In this document: positions 25,117 through 34,043 of the stretch, one piece after another
How the letters are laid out: every line of letters starts with the position of its first letter
Position numbering within the stretch: position 1 is the stretch's first letter
Origin: Novosphingopyxis sp965218915
GTDB lineage: Bacteria > Pseudomonadota > Alphaproteobacteria > Sphingomonadales > Sphingomonadaceae
Assembly (NCBI RefSeq): GCF_965218915.1
Contig: NZ_OZ244708.1
Coordinates: forward strand, 1,488,001 to 1,552,000
Length of the DNA: 64,000 nucleotides
Direction: 5' to 3'
The notes under the pieces: model-generated
The model's database searches: none
Told to the model about the DNA's origin: nothing
Seen by the model: the letters and a program-made list of their open reading frames with translations, nothing else
Translations under genes and position numbers: made by a program

Positions 25117-25653
25117 ATGCAGCTGCTTCAGGAACTTCAGCAAAATGGCGGGATCGATGCGATGGCGCGCGATCTTGGCGTGAGTAAGGGCACGGCGTTG
25201 CAGGGAGCGGAAGCGCTGCTTCCGGCTGTGCTGGGCGGGTTCAAGCAAAGTGGGCAGAGCGCGGGAGGCTTGGGCGGCTTGCTGGGAATGATCGGCGGTT
25301 TGGGCGGCGGCGGATTGCTCGACACCGTGCTCGGCAGCCAGCCGACCGATGTCGGGACGGGCAATCAAGTGCTCGGCAATATCTTCGGATCGAAGGATGT
25401 CAGCCGCAATGTCGCGGGTCATGTCGCGCAGAAGACAGGACTGTCCGGCGATCTGTTAAAGAAAATGCTGCCAATCCTTGCGATGCTGGTGGCCGGCTAC
25501 TTCGCCAAGCACCACGGCGCCGCAGCGCCCGCCGCACCGGCATCGGGAAGCATGGGAGGCGGCTTCGGCGGATTGGGCAAGATGCTGGACATGGACGGCG
25601 ACGGCAACCCGCTGAACGACCTTATCGGCATGGCGGGCAAGCTGGGCCGCTGA
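25117..25653 (+). CDS. DUF937 family protein
   Basis: 178 residues. N-terminal helix MQLLQELQQNGGIDAMARDLGVSKGTALQGAEALLPAVLGGF is the DUF937 signature, followed by a Gly-rich stretch (LGGLLGMIGGLGGGGLL), NVAGHVAQKTGLSGDLLKKMLPILAMLVAGYFAKH (helix) and a Gly/Ala tail with MLDMDGDGNPLNDLIG. AAGGA precedes ATG 25117 by eight bases. Role unknown; possibly surface-associated or self-assembling. Confidence 0.85.
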   Translation: MQLLQELQQNGGIDAMARDLGVSKGTALQGAEALLPAVLGGFKQSGQSAGGLGGLLGMIGGLGGGGLLDTVLGSQPTDVGTGNQVLGNIFGSKDVSRNVAGHVAQKTGLSGDLLKKMLPILAMLVAGYFAKHHGAAAPAAPASGSMGGGFGGLGKMLDMDGDGNPLNDLIGMAGKLGR

Positions 25654-25675
25654 TCCGGCCCGCCGGGGCGCGAGA

Positions 25676-26197
25676 TTACAGCGCCTTGCGCATCACCACG
25701 AATTCCAGCGGCGGATCGAGCGCGACCGGAAACGGCCGCCGCTCGCCCGTCGGTGCATAGCCGCGCCGCCGGTAATAAGCGATCAGCTCGCCGCGCACGG
25801 ATACCACCCACATCACCATGGTTCGCGCACCGAACAGCGCGGGCGCCTGCGCTTCGGCGTGGCGCAGGATGGCATCGCCCAGCCCGCCGCCCTGCAGCGC
25901 CGGATCGACCGCGAGCATACCCAGATACGCCCCGTCTGGTGCCTGCCGTGACAGCCGCACGCAGCCGACCGGCGCCGCCCCCCGCCATGCACCGATCAGC
26001 CGGTCGTCCGGCGAGGAGATGATCCCGGCCAGCTCGTCGGCGCTCGTCCGCGGCGATGCGATCAGATCCGCCTCGTGCGTCCACCCCAGCCGCGCGCTCT
26101 CTCCGCGATAGGCACGCTCGATCAGCGCATGCAAAGCGGGAATGTCGCCGGGTTCGGCGGGACGGAACGACAGGGGTGAAGACGAAGAGACGGCCAT
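25676..26197 (-). CDS. GNAT family N-acetyltransferase
   Basis: 173 residues. FRPAEPGDIPALHALIERAYRG opens the fold; YLGMLAVDPALQGGGLGDAILRHAEA is the acetyl-CoA-binding motif A (Q/R-x-x-G-x-G/A), and ELIAYYRRRGYAPTGERRPFPV is motif B. Substrate unknown. ATG 26197 has GGGGGAAG just upstream; an earlier in-frame start would add a low-quality extension. Converges on the DUF937 gene. Confidence 0.88.
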   Translation of the reverse strand: MAVSSSSPLSFRPAEPGDIPALHALIERAYRGESARLGWTHEADLIASPRTSADELAGIISSPDDRLIGAWRGAAPVGCVRLSRQAPDGAYLGMLAVDPALQGGGLGDAILRHAEAQAPALFGARTMVMWVVSVRGELIAYYRRRGYAPTGERRPFPVALDPPLEFVVMRKAL

Positions 26198-26321
26198 GGC
26201 TTCCCCCTTCGCGCAAATCGAAGCGCGCGCCAATCCCGCGCGGTTGCGGGCCGTTCCAAACGATACCAAAGGTCTGGCCGGTAGCATCGGCATTGGTGGA
26301 TTCGAGTCTGGCCGCTTACGG

Positions 26322-26948
26322 CTAGAATTGGGACTTTACAGTCGGTCCGCTGTTGGCAAATGTGGGGGGAAAGCGAACATTTCGCCAGTCGGCATAATTC
26401 GCGCAATCAACGCCGTTCATCCGATGATCCTGCGTGCTCGAAGCGGTCATCGCGATGGCCTCTGGTGTTTGATGAGTCCCAACATCAATGCACGCCTCAT
26501 CCCGGCGGAGTGGCTCAAACCGAGCTCGTAACATCCGATAAGTCGCGGGCGCGATATAGAGGCTCCCAGCCTGTTTATTCCGCTGCTCAATCCAGTTCCA
26601 TGTAACATCTTCGGGGCAGTCCAGACGGTAAAGAACAGCCTTCCCGCCGTGCCGCGATATGAGGGACTGGACGTACTCTCGCTCCGCTTGCGACCAGAAT
26701 CCAAAGTCCAAGATGACGTTTATCCCAAGGTCAAGGCATCGAGTCCAGACCTCCTCCATCGTTTCAAATACCCGGCGCGCATATTCTTGGAAGTGCTCAG
26801 CAGGAGGATCGTTGCCGTAGAACCTGACCATCCACTCATCGTGAGTAAACCGAACAGCTGCCTGTTCTTTCTCCAATCGCTTAGCGAATGTCGTCTTACC
26901 CACCCCGAGGAAGCCGTGGATCATGTAAGCTTTGGGTGCGGGCAGCAT
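26322..26948 (-). CDS. P-loop kinase (zeta-toxin/chloramphenicol-phosphotransferase-like)
   Basis: 208 residues. Walker A GFLGVGKTT at residues 12-20, THDEWMVRFYG, a Walker B-like NVILDFGFWSQAEREYV and a lid region LDCPEDVTWNWIEQRN mark a small-molecule or sugar kinase of the AAA_33 type. The last 25 or so residues (WRNVRFPPTFANSGP...) look like translation of non-coding repeat DNA, so the original C-terminus may have been lost. Base composition is less GC-rich than the neighbourhood. Proximity to ParDE might hint at a toxin-like role, but no antitoxin partner is adjacent. Confidence 0.65.
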   Translation of the reverse strand: MLPAPKAYMIHGFLGVGKTTFAKRLEKEQAAVRFTHDEWMVRFYGNDPPAEHFQEYARRVFETMEEVWTRCLDLGINVILDFGFWSQAEREYVQSLISRHGGKAVLYRLDCPEDVTWNWIEQRNKQAGSLYIAPATYRMLRARFEPLRRDEACIDVGTHQTPEAIAMTASSTQDHRMNGVDCANYADWRNVRFPPTFANSGPTVKSQF

Positions 26949-27160
26949 GACCTTGCTTAAACCAGAACGGCAACTGCTGATAGGGTAGACCTGTAAGCCT
27001 CCTGTCCGCTAACCACCATTTGTCGCCATTCCCGGTCGCCGAAATATCGCGCGGGAGCGTCCGCTATCAAGCTCCGGCGATTCGGTGCCTTACGTCCATC
27101 TCTGGTCGATTCCAGACCAGTCGCTGTGGTACGGCAGGAAAAACAAAGCGTGTCAGACCA

Positions 27161-27451
27161 TTACAGGTGGCGGGCAGCATCCATACGCTGATGCAGGATT
27201 CGCATGACGGCAATTCCGTAACGCATCGGCCGAAAATAGATGACGTGCCGCTCGACACTGCGCCGCCGGTAGCCCGGTCGAATATTGCCGCAGCCCTGCG
27301 CCTGCTGCGGCGCTGCGGCCAGATCAGCGCAGGCGGCTTCGATAAGATCGGTATAGCGCATGGCCTGGGGCAAACCCCACTGCGCCGCGGTATAATCGAA
27401 GACTTCATCAAGATCGCGCTGCGCCATCGGGCTGAGCCGATATTCAGCCAT
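27161..27451 (-). CDS. parE: ParE-family toxin
   Basis: 96 residues from ATG 27451. MAEYRLSPMAQRDLDEVFDYTAAQWGLPQAMRYTDLIEAACADLA is the RelE/ParE N-terminal two-helix hairpin; GYRRRSVERHVIYFRPMRYGIAVMRILHQRMDAARHL is the C-terminal sheet with the conserved Arg/His. ParE proteins poison DNA gyrase. The start overlaps the end of parD by eight bases (ATGGCTGA), typical of coupled antitoxin-toxin translation. Confidence 0.9.
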   Translation of the reverse strand: MAEYRLSPMAQRDLDEVFDYTAAQWGLPQAMRYTDLIEAACADLAAAPQQAQGCGNIRPGYRRRSVERHVIYFRPMRYGIAVMRILHQRMDAARHL

Positions 27452-27689
27452 GCTGCGCGGCTTTGCGCTGCTTGAACCCGGCAAAGTCGAACTGCTCCGG
27501 CTCGCCGCTCCGCTCGCCCTCGATCAGCGCCTGACGGATACTCTCGACTTCAAAGCTCCGCTCCTGCTCGCGCCGGATAAGATCGCGAATCGCCTCGCTG
27601 TCGTTGGTGTAATTGCCCGCGTCGATCTGGGCGGCAATCCATGCATCCTGCTGCTGGGTAAGAGTGATGGTTTTGCGCACGGTCGCCAT
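27444..27689 (-). CDS. parD: ParD-family antitoxin
   Basis: 81 residues. A ribbon-helix-helix N-terminus MATVRKTITLTQQQDAWIAAQIDAGNYTNDSEAIRDLIRREQER binds operator DNA; the acidic C-terminal tail (ESIRQALIEGERSGEPEQFDFAGFKQRK) neutralises ParE. GGAGG lies six bases upstream of the ATG. Antitoxin precedes toxin and probably autorepresses the pair. Confidence 0.92.
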   Translation of the reverse strand: MATVRKTITLTQQQDAWIAAQIDAGNYTNDSEAIRDLIRREQERSFEVESIRQALIEGERSGEPEQFDFAGFKQRKAAQHG

Positions 27690-27898
27690 GTCGGGCCTCC
27701 AGCTTTGCTACCAGAAGATAGCTCTTTCATACTATTGGTGCGATTTAACGCAGATAGGGTATGGCTGCAAGGGGCCTTACCGCTTTCGGCCACGCCCCAG
27801 CGACTGCTTCCAGGCGGTCAAGATTTGAAACCGTATGACCGGACCTGGTCGAAAGCGGTCATCAGCCTCGGCGATGCCGTATCAATTCCACTTACGGG

Positions 27899-28360
27899 CT
27901 ACACCCCGTCGTCTTCGATCAGCTTTTGCGGCTGTTCGAGCACCAGCACGCCGGCATCGACGTGCAACACGCGCGCGGTTTCGCCGATGGCCAGATCGGG
28001 ACCGCGCGCCGGCCACACCGAATCGCCGACCTTTACGCGCCCGCCATTGGCGCTCACCGGCACCACCACGGTGACCGAGGTGCCGACGAGCCGGGCCGAG
28101 CGGTTGTTGAGATCGGGGTCGCTGCTCGCCACCGGATTGCGCTTGTAGATGCGGTGGCCGATCATGATCGCGGCCAGCAGAAACAGCGCGAACAGGCCGA
28201 TCTGAAAGGTTGGGCCGAAATCGTACATCCAGGTGGCGACCCCGGTCAGCACCGCGGCGATCCCGACGAACAGCAGATAGATACCCGGCACCAGCATCTC
28301 GGCGACGACCAGCAGGACGCCGCCGATCATCCACAGTAGATAGGGATCGATATCGTCCAT
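27899..28360 (-). CDS. NfeD-like membrane protein
   Basis: 153 residues. Transmembrane helices LLWMIGGVLLVVAEMLVPGIYLLFVGIAAVLTGVATWM and IGLFALFLLAAIMIGHRIY precede a C-terminal OB-fold (LVGTSVTVVVPVSANGGRVKVGDSVWPARG...). NfeD-like proteins pair with SPFH proteins; the upstream SPFH gene ends three bases before this start, fitting a two-gene membrane-microdomain operon. Confidence 0.92.
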   Translation of the reverse strand: MDDIDPYLLWMIGGVLLVVAEMLVPGIYLLFVGIAAVLTGVATWMYDFGPTFQIGLFALFLLAAIMIGHRIYKRNPVASSDPDLNNRSARLVGTSVTVVVPVSANGGRVKVGDSVWPARGPDLAIGETARVLHVDAGVLVLEQPQKLIEDDGV

Positions 28361-28363
28361 GGA

Positions 28364-29386
28364 TCAACTTTCCCGCGGACCGTTGCCGGTGTTGAGACCA
28401 CCGCCATCGCGGGTTCTTTCCGCGGCGAACGGGCTCGCGACGATTTGCGAGGGTCTCGCCTTCGCCGTCGCCGCGTCGGCATGGCCGCCCAGCGCCTCGC
28501 GCGCCAGCTCGCCGATCCCGCCGATCGATCCGATCAGCTGCGTCGCCTCGACCGGGAACAGGATCGTCTTGGCATTGGGCGAGGTGGCGAAGCCGGCGAT
28601 CGCCTTCACATAATCCTGCGCCACGAAATAGTTGAGCGCCTGCGGATTGCCGTCGCGGATCGCCTCGGAGACGACCTGCGTGGCCTTGGCCTCCGCCTCC
28701 GCCTCACGCTCGCGTGCTTCGGAATCGCGATAGGCGGCCTCGCGGCGGCCCTCGGCGGCGAGGATCTTGGACTGCTTCTCGCCCTCGGCGCGCAGGATGT
28801 TCGAGGCGCGGTCGCCCTCGGCGTCGAGGATCTGCGCACGCTTGATCCGCTCGGCCTTCATCTGGCGGGCCATCGCTTCGACGATGTCGGCGGGCGGGCG
28901 GATGTCCTTTATTTCCACGCGGGTGATCTTGACGCCCCAGGGTGTGGTGGCATCGTCGACAACATGCAGGAGGCGCGCGTTGATTTCGTCGCGCTTGGAC
29001 AGGGTTTCATCGAGGTCCATGGAGCCCATTACGGTGCGCAAGTTGGTGGTCGTGAGGTTCAGGATCGCGTTGTACAGATCGGACACCTCGTACGCCGCCT
29101 TGGGCGCGTCGAGCACCTGGAAGAACACCACGCCGTCGGACGAGATCATGGCGTTGTCCTTGGTGATGATCTCCTGCCCCGGAATGTCGAGCACCTGCTC
29201 CATCATGTTCACCTTGCGCCCAACGCCGTAGAAGAACGGCGGCACGAAGACGAGGCCAGGGGTGGCGGTGGTGGTGTACCGCCCGAAATGTTCGATGGTG
29301 TAATGATAGCCCTGGTGGACGATCTTCACGCCCATGAGGCCGTAGACGATGACGAGTAGCGCGATGGCGCCGACCAGATAAAGCAC
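28364..29386 (-). CDS. SPFH/Band-7 protein (QmcA/stomatin-like)
   Basis: 340 residues. N-terminal membrane helix LYLVGAIALLVIVYGLMGV, then the Band-7 domain (about 22-190) with TPGLVFVPPF, MMEQVLDIPGQEIITKDNAMISSDGVVFFQV, TTNLRTVMGSMDLDETLSKRDEIN and the coiled coil rich in ILDAEGDRASNILRAEGEKQSKILAAEGRREAAY. Predicted to oligomerise on the inner membrane and to modulate proteases or membrane domains with the NfeD partner immediately downstream. Confidence 0.95.
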   Translation of the reverse strand: MLYLVGAIALLVIVYGLMGVKIVHQGYHYTIEHFGRYTTTATPGLVFVPPFFYGVGRKVNMMEQVLDIPGQEIITKDNAMISSDGVVFFQVLDAPKAAYEVSDLYNAILNLTTTNLRTVMGSMDLDETLSKRDEINARLLHVVDDATTPWGVKITRVEIKDIRPPADIVEAMARQMKAERIKRAQILDAEGDRASNILRAEGEKQSKILAAEGRREAAYRDSEAREREAEAEAKATQVVSEAIRDGNPQALNYFVAQDYVKAIAGFATSPNAKTILFPVEATQLIGSIGGIGELAREALGGHADAATAKARPSQIVASPFAAERTRDGGGLNTGNGPRES

Positions 29387-29471
29387 CTTGAAAACCTCCT
29401 TTGCCGTGGCGGCGATTTTGCGGCAAAGGGTTAGCGATGAAAAGCCTTATTCGATGAAAGAGCGATCGGGG

Positions 29472-30305
29472 ATGACCGCGGAAGCCGGCCCGAAGCTTCA
29501 CCATGTGCGTTCGGCGCTGTTCGTGCCCGGCGGTCGGCAAGGTGCGCTGGACAAGGCGGCGGGACTGGCGGCGGACATGATCGTGGTCGATCTGGAAGAC
29601 GCCGTCGCTCCCGATGCCAAACGCGGCGCGCGGGCCATCGCCGCCGATGCGATCCGCGGCGGCTTCGGCGGCGACAAGCTGATCGCGCTGAGGATCAACG
29701 CGGCGGGCACCGACTGGCACAATGGCGATCTGGAGCTGCTCGATGGCCTGCCGGTCGATTATGCGGTGCTTCCCAAGGTGGGCGATCCGGATGCCGTCGA
29801 TGCGCTGAACGGGCGGCTGTCGGTGCCGGTCCTGGCGATGATCGAAACCGCCGCCGCCATCTACGCGGCGCGCGCCATCGCCGCGATGGAGCCGGTGGCG
29901 GGGCTGCTCGCGGGCACCAACGATCTGGCGCTCGATCTCGGTGTCAGGGCCGGGCCGGGCCGCGAAGGTCTGGAGCTGGCGTTGCAGACCATCGTGCTGG
30001 CGGGCGCGGCGGCGCGCAAGCCGGTGTTCGACGGCGTGTGCAACCGGCTCGACGATGCCGATATGCTCGAGCGCCAGTGCGTGCAGGGCCGCGCTTATGG
30101 CTTCACCGGCAAAACGCTGATTCATCCCGGCCAGATCGAGACCGCCAATCGCCTGTTCGCGCCGGACGAGGCCGAACTCGATCGTGCCGACGCGCTGATC
30201 GAGGCATCCAAGGGCGGCGCGGCGCGTTTTCGCGGCGAAATGATCGAGGATCTGCACGTCATCGAGGCCAGGAAGCTGCTCGCGCGGGCGGGGAGGCGAG
30301 CCTGA
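29472..30305 (+). CDS. HpcH/HpaI aldolase / citrate-lyase beta-like protein
   Basis: 277 residues from ATG 29472 (an ATG at 29454 is also possible). HVRSALFVPGGRQGALDKAAGLAADMIVVDLEDAVAPDAK is the CitE-like opening; LRINAAGTDWHNGDL, VLPKVGDPDAV, ETAAAIYAARAIAA and GFTGKTLIHPGQIETAN follow in order. Such proteins cleave malyl-, citramalyl- or citryl-CoA type substrates with Mg2+. Which substrate applies cannot be told. Next to an M28 peptidase five bases downstream. Confidence 0.88.
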   Translation: MTAEAGPKLHHVRSALFVPGGRQGALDKAAGLAADMIVVDLEDAVAPDAKRGARAIAADAIRGGFGGDKLIALRINAAGTDWHNGDLELLDGLPVDYAVLPKVGDPDAVDALNGRLSVPVLAMIETAAAIYAARAIAAMEPVAGLLAGTNDLALDLGVRAGPGREGLELALQTIVLAGAAARKPVFDGVCNRLDDADMLERQCVQGRAYGFTGKTLIHPGQIETANRLFAPDEAELDRADALIEASKGGAARFRGEMIEDLHVIEARKLLARAGRRA

Positions 30306-30310
30306 CCCCT

Positions 30311-31798
30311 ATGTTCCGGCGCGTTTTGCCATTTTTCCTGTTATGTGTCGCATCACCGCTCCATGCGGAGCCGGGACAGTCGGCTGTTACCGGGGCGGTG
30401 ACGCCGGGCGATCTGCGTCCGCACATCGCCTATCTGGCGAGCGATGCGCTGCAGGGCCGCGCGCCGGACAGCGAAGGCGGGCGCATGGCGGCGCATTATA
30501 TCGCGACCGAGTGGAACGCCGCGGGACTGCAGCCAGGCGCGGAGGACGGCGGCTGGTATCAACCGGTGGCGATGGTGACGCGCAAACCGCTGCTCGGCAG
30601 CATCCGGTTCAACAGTCTCGACGGCAAACCGATCGCGATTCCCGAGCGCTCGCTATTGCTGTCGGGCCGCGAGCCGAGCGACGAACTGCGCGGAGTCCGG
30701 CTGGTGTTCACGGGATACGGTATCGCGCCCGGCGCACCCTTGCCCGAGCTCAAGGGCAGGCTCGCGCTGATGCTCGCTCACCATGCCGATGGCGACAAGC
30801 GCAATCTCGCCGAGCGGGCGGCCGTCCTGGCCGCGGCGGGCGCGGCGGGCGTGATCCTGATCTTCGATGCCGGCGACCCGGTCAGCCGCTTGCGCGAGCC
30901 CTGGTTCCACCCATCGAGCGAGCTGGCCGCCGCCGACGCGCAGCGCCCCGTCTTCTACGGCGGGATCGGCGACGATGCGGCGCGGCGGCTGTTCGCGGCG
31001 TCGGGCGACACGCTGGTCGAGGCGCGGCTGCGCGCCGAAGACAACCGCGCGATCATCGAACCGCTGGCGATCACCGCCGATCTGTCGACCAGGAGCGAGA
31101 TCGAGCATCTCGACAGCAACAATATCGTCGGCAAATTGCCCGGCGCCGATCCGGCGGCGGGCGCGGTGCTGTTCCTGGCGCATTGGGACCATCTCGGCCT
31201 GTGCCGGCCCGCAGGCGCGCCCGATCGCATCTGCAACGGCGCGGTCGACAATGCCAGCGGCGTCGCGGTGCTGATCGAGGTGGCGAAGCGCCTGGCCAAG
31301 ACGCCCCCGCTCGACCGCGACATCTATTTTCTGGCGACCACCGGCGAGGAGATCGGCCTGCTCGGCGCCAAGGCGTTCGCCGAACGGCCGCCGGTGCCGC
31401 TGGACAAGATCGTCGCGGCGTTCAACCTCGATACCGTGGCGGTCGGTCCGGCCGGCGCGCCGGTGGCGATCATCGGCCGCGGCCGGACGCCGATCGCCGG
31501 CGACGTCGCCAAGGTCGCCGCGTCGATCGGCCGCGGCGTCGATGCGGACGACGACGCCAATGCCTATATCAGACGCCAGGACGGCTGGATGCTGCTGGAC
31601 AAGGGCGTGCCCACGGTGATGGCCAACGGCGCCTTTTCGGACGGCGCGCGGCTGGAGGCGTTCATATCGGGTGCCTATCACACGCCCGGCGACGAGCTGA
31701 CCGACGACACCGATCTGTCCGGCGCGGCGGAGGATGCGGACTTGCATGTCGCGCTGGGCCGCTATTTCGGGGATGAGGGCCGTTATCCTGGAAGGTAA
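30311..31798 (+). CDS. M28-family zinc aminopeptidase, secreted
   Basis: 495 residues. Signal peptide MFRRVLPFFLLCVASPLHA. An inserted PA-like domain (about 100-250) precedes the peptidase core: zinc ligands His in AHWDHLG, bridging Asp in CNGAVDNASGVAVLIE, catalytic Glu and ligand in TTGEEIGLLGA, Asp in AFNLDTV, and the last His in GAYHTPGDEL. Periplasmic or outer-membrane-associated peptide degradation is expected. The start is five bases after the aldolase stop, with GGGGAGG inside that gene as ribosome site. Confidence 0.92.
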   Translation: MFRRVLPFFLLCVASPLHAEPGQSAVTGAVTPGDLRPHIAYLASDALQGRAPDSEGGRMAAHYIATEWNAAGLQPGAEDGGWYQPVAMVTRKPLLGSIRFNSLDGKPIAIPERSLLLSGREPSDELRGVRLVFTGYGIAPGAPLPELKGRLALMLAHHADGDKRNLAERAAVLAAAGAAGVILIFDAGDPVSRLREPWFHPSSELAAADAQRPVFYGGIGDDAARRLFAASGDTLVEARLRAEDNRAIIEPLAITADLSTRSEIEHLDSNNIVGKLPGADPAAGAVLFLAHWDHLGLCRPAGAPDRICNGAVDNASGVAVLIEVAKRLAKTPPLDRDIYFLATTGEEIGLLGAKAFAERPPVPLDKIVAAFNLDTVAVGPAGAPVAIIGRGRTPIAGDVAKVAASIGRGVDADDDANAYIRRQDGWMLLDKGVPTVMANGAFSDGARLEAFISGAYHTPGDELTDDTDLSGAAEDADLHVALGRYFGDEGRYPGR

Positions 31799-31812
31799 CA
31801 CTCTGAATTCAA

Positions 31813-31895
31813 CGTCATCCCGGGCTTGACCCGGGATCCAGGGTCCAGCGGCAGTTCCATCTCGCCCTGGATCCCGGATCGAGTCCGGGATGACG
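31813..31895. repeat. Intergenic inverted repeat, GTCATCCCGGGCTTGACCCGGGATCC family, copy 3
   Basis: Left arm CGTCATCCCGGGCTTGACCC plus GGGATCCAGGG, right arm CCCTGGATCCCGG then GAGTCCGGGATGACG. Nearly identical to copy 4 at 33774-33856, so the two flank guaB. Part of the 452-base geneless gap 31799-32250. Confidence 0.85.
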
Positions 31896-31961
31896 CAACA
31901 ATTTGGCGATTATGTACCTTGCAAACCCGTTTCATTTTTCATCACCCCAGCGTCATTTTTT

Positions 31962-32078
31962 CGTCACCCCAGCGGAAGCTGGGGTCTCGGGCGGGATTGC
32001 CATGAGGCCTGAGATGCCGGCTTTCCGGGTCCCAACAAAGTACTACTTTGTTGGGTGCACTTTCGCCGGCATGACGAA
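31962..32078. repeat. Intergenic inverted repeat, GTCACCCCAGC...GCTGGGG family, copy 2, with nested palindrome
   Basis: CGTCACCCCAGCGGAAGCTG... GGGTCTCGGGCGGGATTGCCA leads to GAGATGCCGGC and CGGCATGACGAACG. Inside the right arm lies a perfect 25-base hairpin at 32031-32055 (arms CCCAACAAAGTA and TACTTTGTTGGG around a single C). The same hairpin, in the opposite orientation, interrupts the left arm of copy 1 at 5511-5535. Confidence 0.8.
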
Positions 32079-32250
32079 CGAAGAAAGGCGGAGCTATGCC
32101 GTTTCTGAGTTTCCATCCGACTGGGTTTGCAAAGCACATGATCGCCAATAATCTGGCGGAACCGACAGGCCGGGCATGACAGGGACTGGCGAACCCCACC
32201 AACCGCCGTTACATGGACCGCCACGCAACCCCCGGCAGGCAGCACCCGAC

Positions 32251-33708
32251 ATGATCGATATTCCCCTCGGCCTCACCTTTGACGACGTGCTGCTGCAGCC
32301 CGCCGCCTCCGATCTGGTGCCGAGCGAGGCGGATACGAGCACCTACATCACCAAAGCGATCCAGCTCAACATCCCGGTGCTGTCGGCGGCGATGGACACG
32401 GTGACCGAGGCCAGCATGGCGATCGTCATGGCGCAGCTGGGCGGGCTCGGCGTGCTGCACCGCAATCTCTCGATCAGGGAGCAATGCGCCGCCGTGCGGC
32501 AGGTGAAGCGCTTCGAATCGGGCATGGTGGTGAACCCGATCACGATCCAGCCGGGCGCCACGCTGGCCGAGGCGCAGGCGATCATGGCCGAGAACCGCAT
32601 CTCGGGCATCCCGGTGGTGGAGAGCGACGGCAGGCTCGTCGGCATCCTCACCAATCGCGATGTGCGCTTCGCCGAGAATCCGGACCAGCGCGTGGCCGAG
32701 CTGATGACTTCGGATGATCTGGCGGTTGCCCCGGCGGGCGTGACGCAGGAGGAGGCCAAGCGCCAGCTGCACCAGCGCCGCATCGAAAAACTGCTGGTGG
32801 TCGACGATGCCTATCGCTGCGTCGGCCTGATCACGGTCAAGGATATCGAAAAGGCGGTGATGAACCCGGAGGCGACCAAGGACGGCAGCGGCCGCCTGCG
32901 CGTCGCCGCGGCGACCACCGTCGGCGACAAGGGGCTGGAGCGCACCCGCGCGCTGATCGAGGCGGGCTGCGACGTGATCATGGTCGATACCGCGCACGGC
33001 CACAGCAAGATGGTCGGCGAGGCGGTGAGCGCGATCAAGCGGATGTCGAACGAGGTGCAGGTGGTCGCCGGAAACGTGGCTACGGCGGAGGCGACCAAGG
33101 CGTTGATCGACGCGGGCGCGGACGGCGTGAAGGTCGGCATCGGCCCGGGCTCGATCTGCACCACGCGCGTGGTCGCGGGCGTCGGCGTGCCGCAGCTGAC
33201 CGCGATCCTGAACAGTTCCGAAGAGGGCCGCAAACATGGCATCCCGATCATCGCCGACGGCGGCCTCAGAACCTCGGGCGACGTCGCCAAGGCGCTGGCG
33301 GCGGGCGCGTCCTGCGTGATGGTCGGCTCGCTGCTCGCGGGCACCGAGGAAGCGCCCGGCGAGACGTTCCTGTATCAGGGGCGCAGCTATAAAAGCTATC
33401 GCGGCATGGGCTCGGTCGGCGCGATGGCGCGCGGCTCGGCCGACCGCTATTTCCAGCAGGACATCACCGACCAGATGAAGCTGGTGCCCGAAGGCATCGA
33501 GGGCCAGGTGCCGTTCAAGGGCGCCGCGCGCGACGTGGTGCACCAGCTGGTCGGCGGGGTGAAGGCGGCGATGGGCTATACCGGCAGCCGCACGATCGAG
33601 GATCTGCGCGCCGCGAAGATGGTGCGGATCACCAACGCCGGGCTGCAGGAAAGCCATGTCCACGACGTGGCGATCACCCGCGAGGCGCCGAACTATCCGA
33701 CGCGGTGA
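32251..33708 (+). CDS. guaB: IMP dehydrogenase
   Basis: Rate-limiting step of GMP synthesis: oxidation of IMP to XMP with NAD+. 485 residues, full length. GLTFDDVLLQPAASDLVPSEAD opens the protein; VLSAAMDTVTE, paired CBS domains (about 95-205), VDTAHGHSKMV, GNVATAEATKALIDAGADGVKVGIGPGSICTTR (catalytic Cys), IADGGLRTSGDVAKALAAGASCVMVGSLLAGTEEAPGE and YRGMGSVGAM are all present. ATG 32251 matches the family N-terminus MIDIPLGLTFDDV. Flanked by related repeat copies. Confidence 0.97.
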   Translation: MIDIPLGLTFDDVLLQPAASDLVPSEADTSTYITKAIQLNIPVLSAAMDTVTEASMAIVMAQLGGLGVLHRNLSIREQCAAVRQVKRFESGMVVNPITIQPGATLAEAQAIMAENRISGIPVVESDGRLVGILTNRDVRFAENPDQRVAELMTSDDLAVAPAGVTQEEAKRQLHQRRIEKLLVVDDAYRCVGLITVKDIEKAVMNPEATKDGSGRLRVAAATTVGDKGLERTRALIEAGCDVIMVDTAHGHSKMVGEAVSAIKRMSNEVQVVAGNVATAEATKALIDAGADGVKVGIGPGSICTTRVVAGVGVPQLTAILNSSEEGRKHGIPIIADGGLRTSGDVAKALAAGASCVMVGSLLAGTEEAPGETFLYQGRSYKSYRGMGSVGAMARGSADRYFQQDITDQMKLVPEGIEGQVPFKGAARDVVHQLVGGVKAAMGYTGSRTIEDLRAAKMVRITNAGLQESHVHDVAITREAPNYPTR

Positions 33709-33773
33709 AATCTATCCACGGCGTGGGATGAGGCGGGTCTTCTGCTCGCCTCTCAGGCTGCCATAAAATCAGC

Positions 33774-33856
33774 CGTCATCCCGGGCTTGACCCGGGATCC
33801 AGGGTCCAGCGGCAGTGCCATCTCGCCCTGGATTCCGGGTCAAGCCCGGAATGACG
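33774..33856. repeat. Intergenic inverted repeat, GTCATCCCGGGCTTGACCCGGGATCC family, copy 4
   Basis: CGTCATCCCGGGCTTGACCC at the left, CCCTGGATTCCGGGTCAAGC followed by CCGGAATGACG at the right. It lies 65 bases after guaB in the 390-base gap 33709-34098, where I see no gene; translated frames through it give only repeat-derived peptide. Confidence 0.85.
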
Positions 33857-34043
33857 TATCTTGGGAGGGGCGCGGAAGTGCAGCATTGCATCCGCGGTCT
33901 TAGCATCCAACCCAACAGCAAATCGCTGTCCTACATCGCCGCTTTTGATTATCCTCCGATCATGCCCATCGACACGCCTCGACTCCGCCGCCGCGAGCGG
34001 CATCATTCATTCATTCGAAGCATCACGAAGATGAACGACATTC

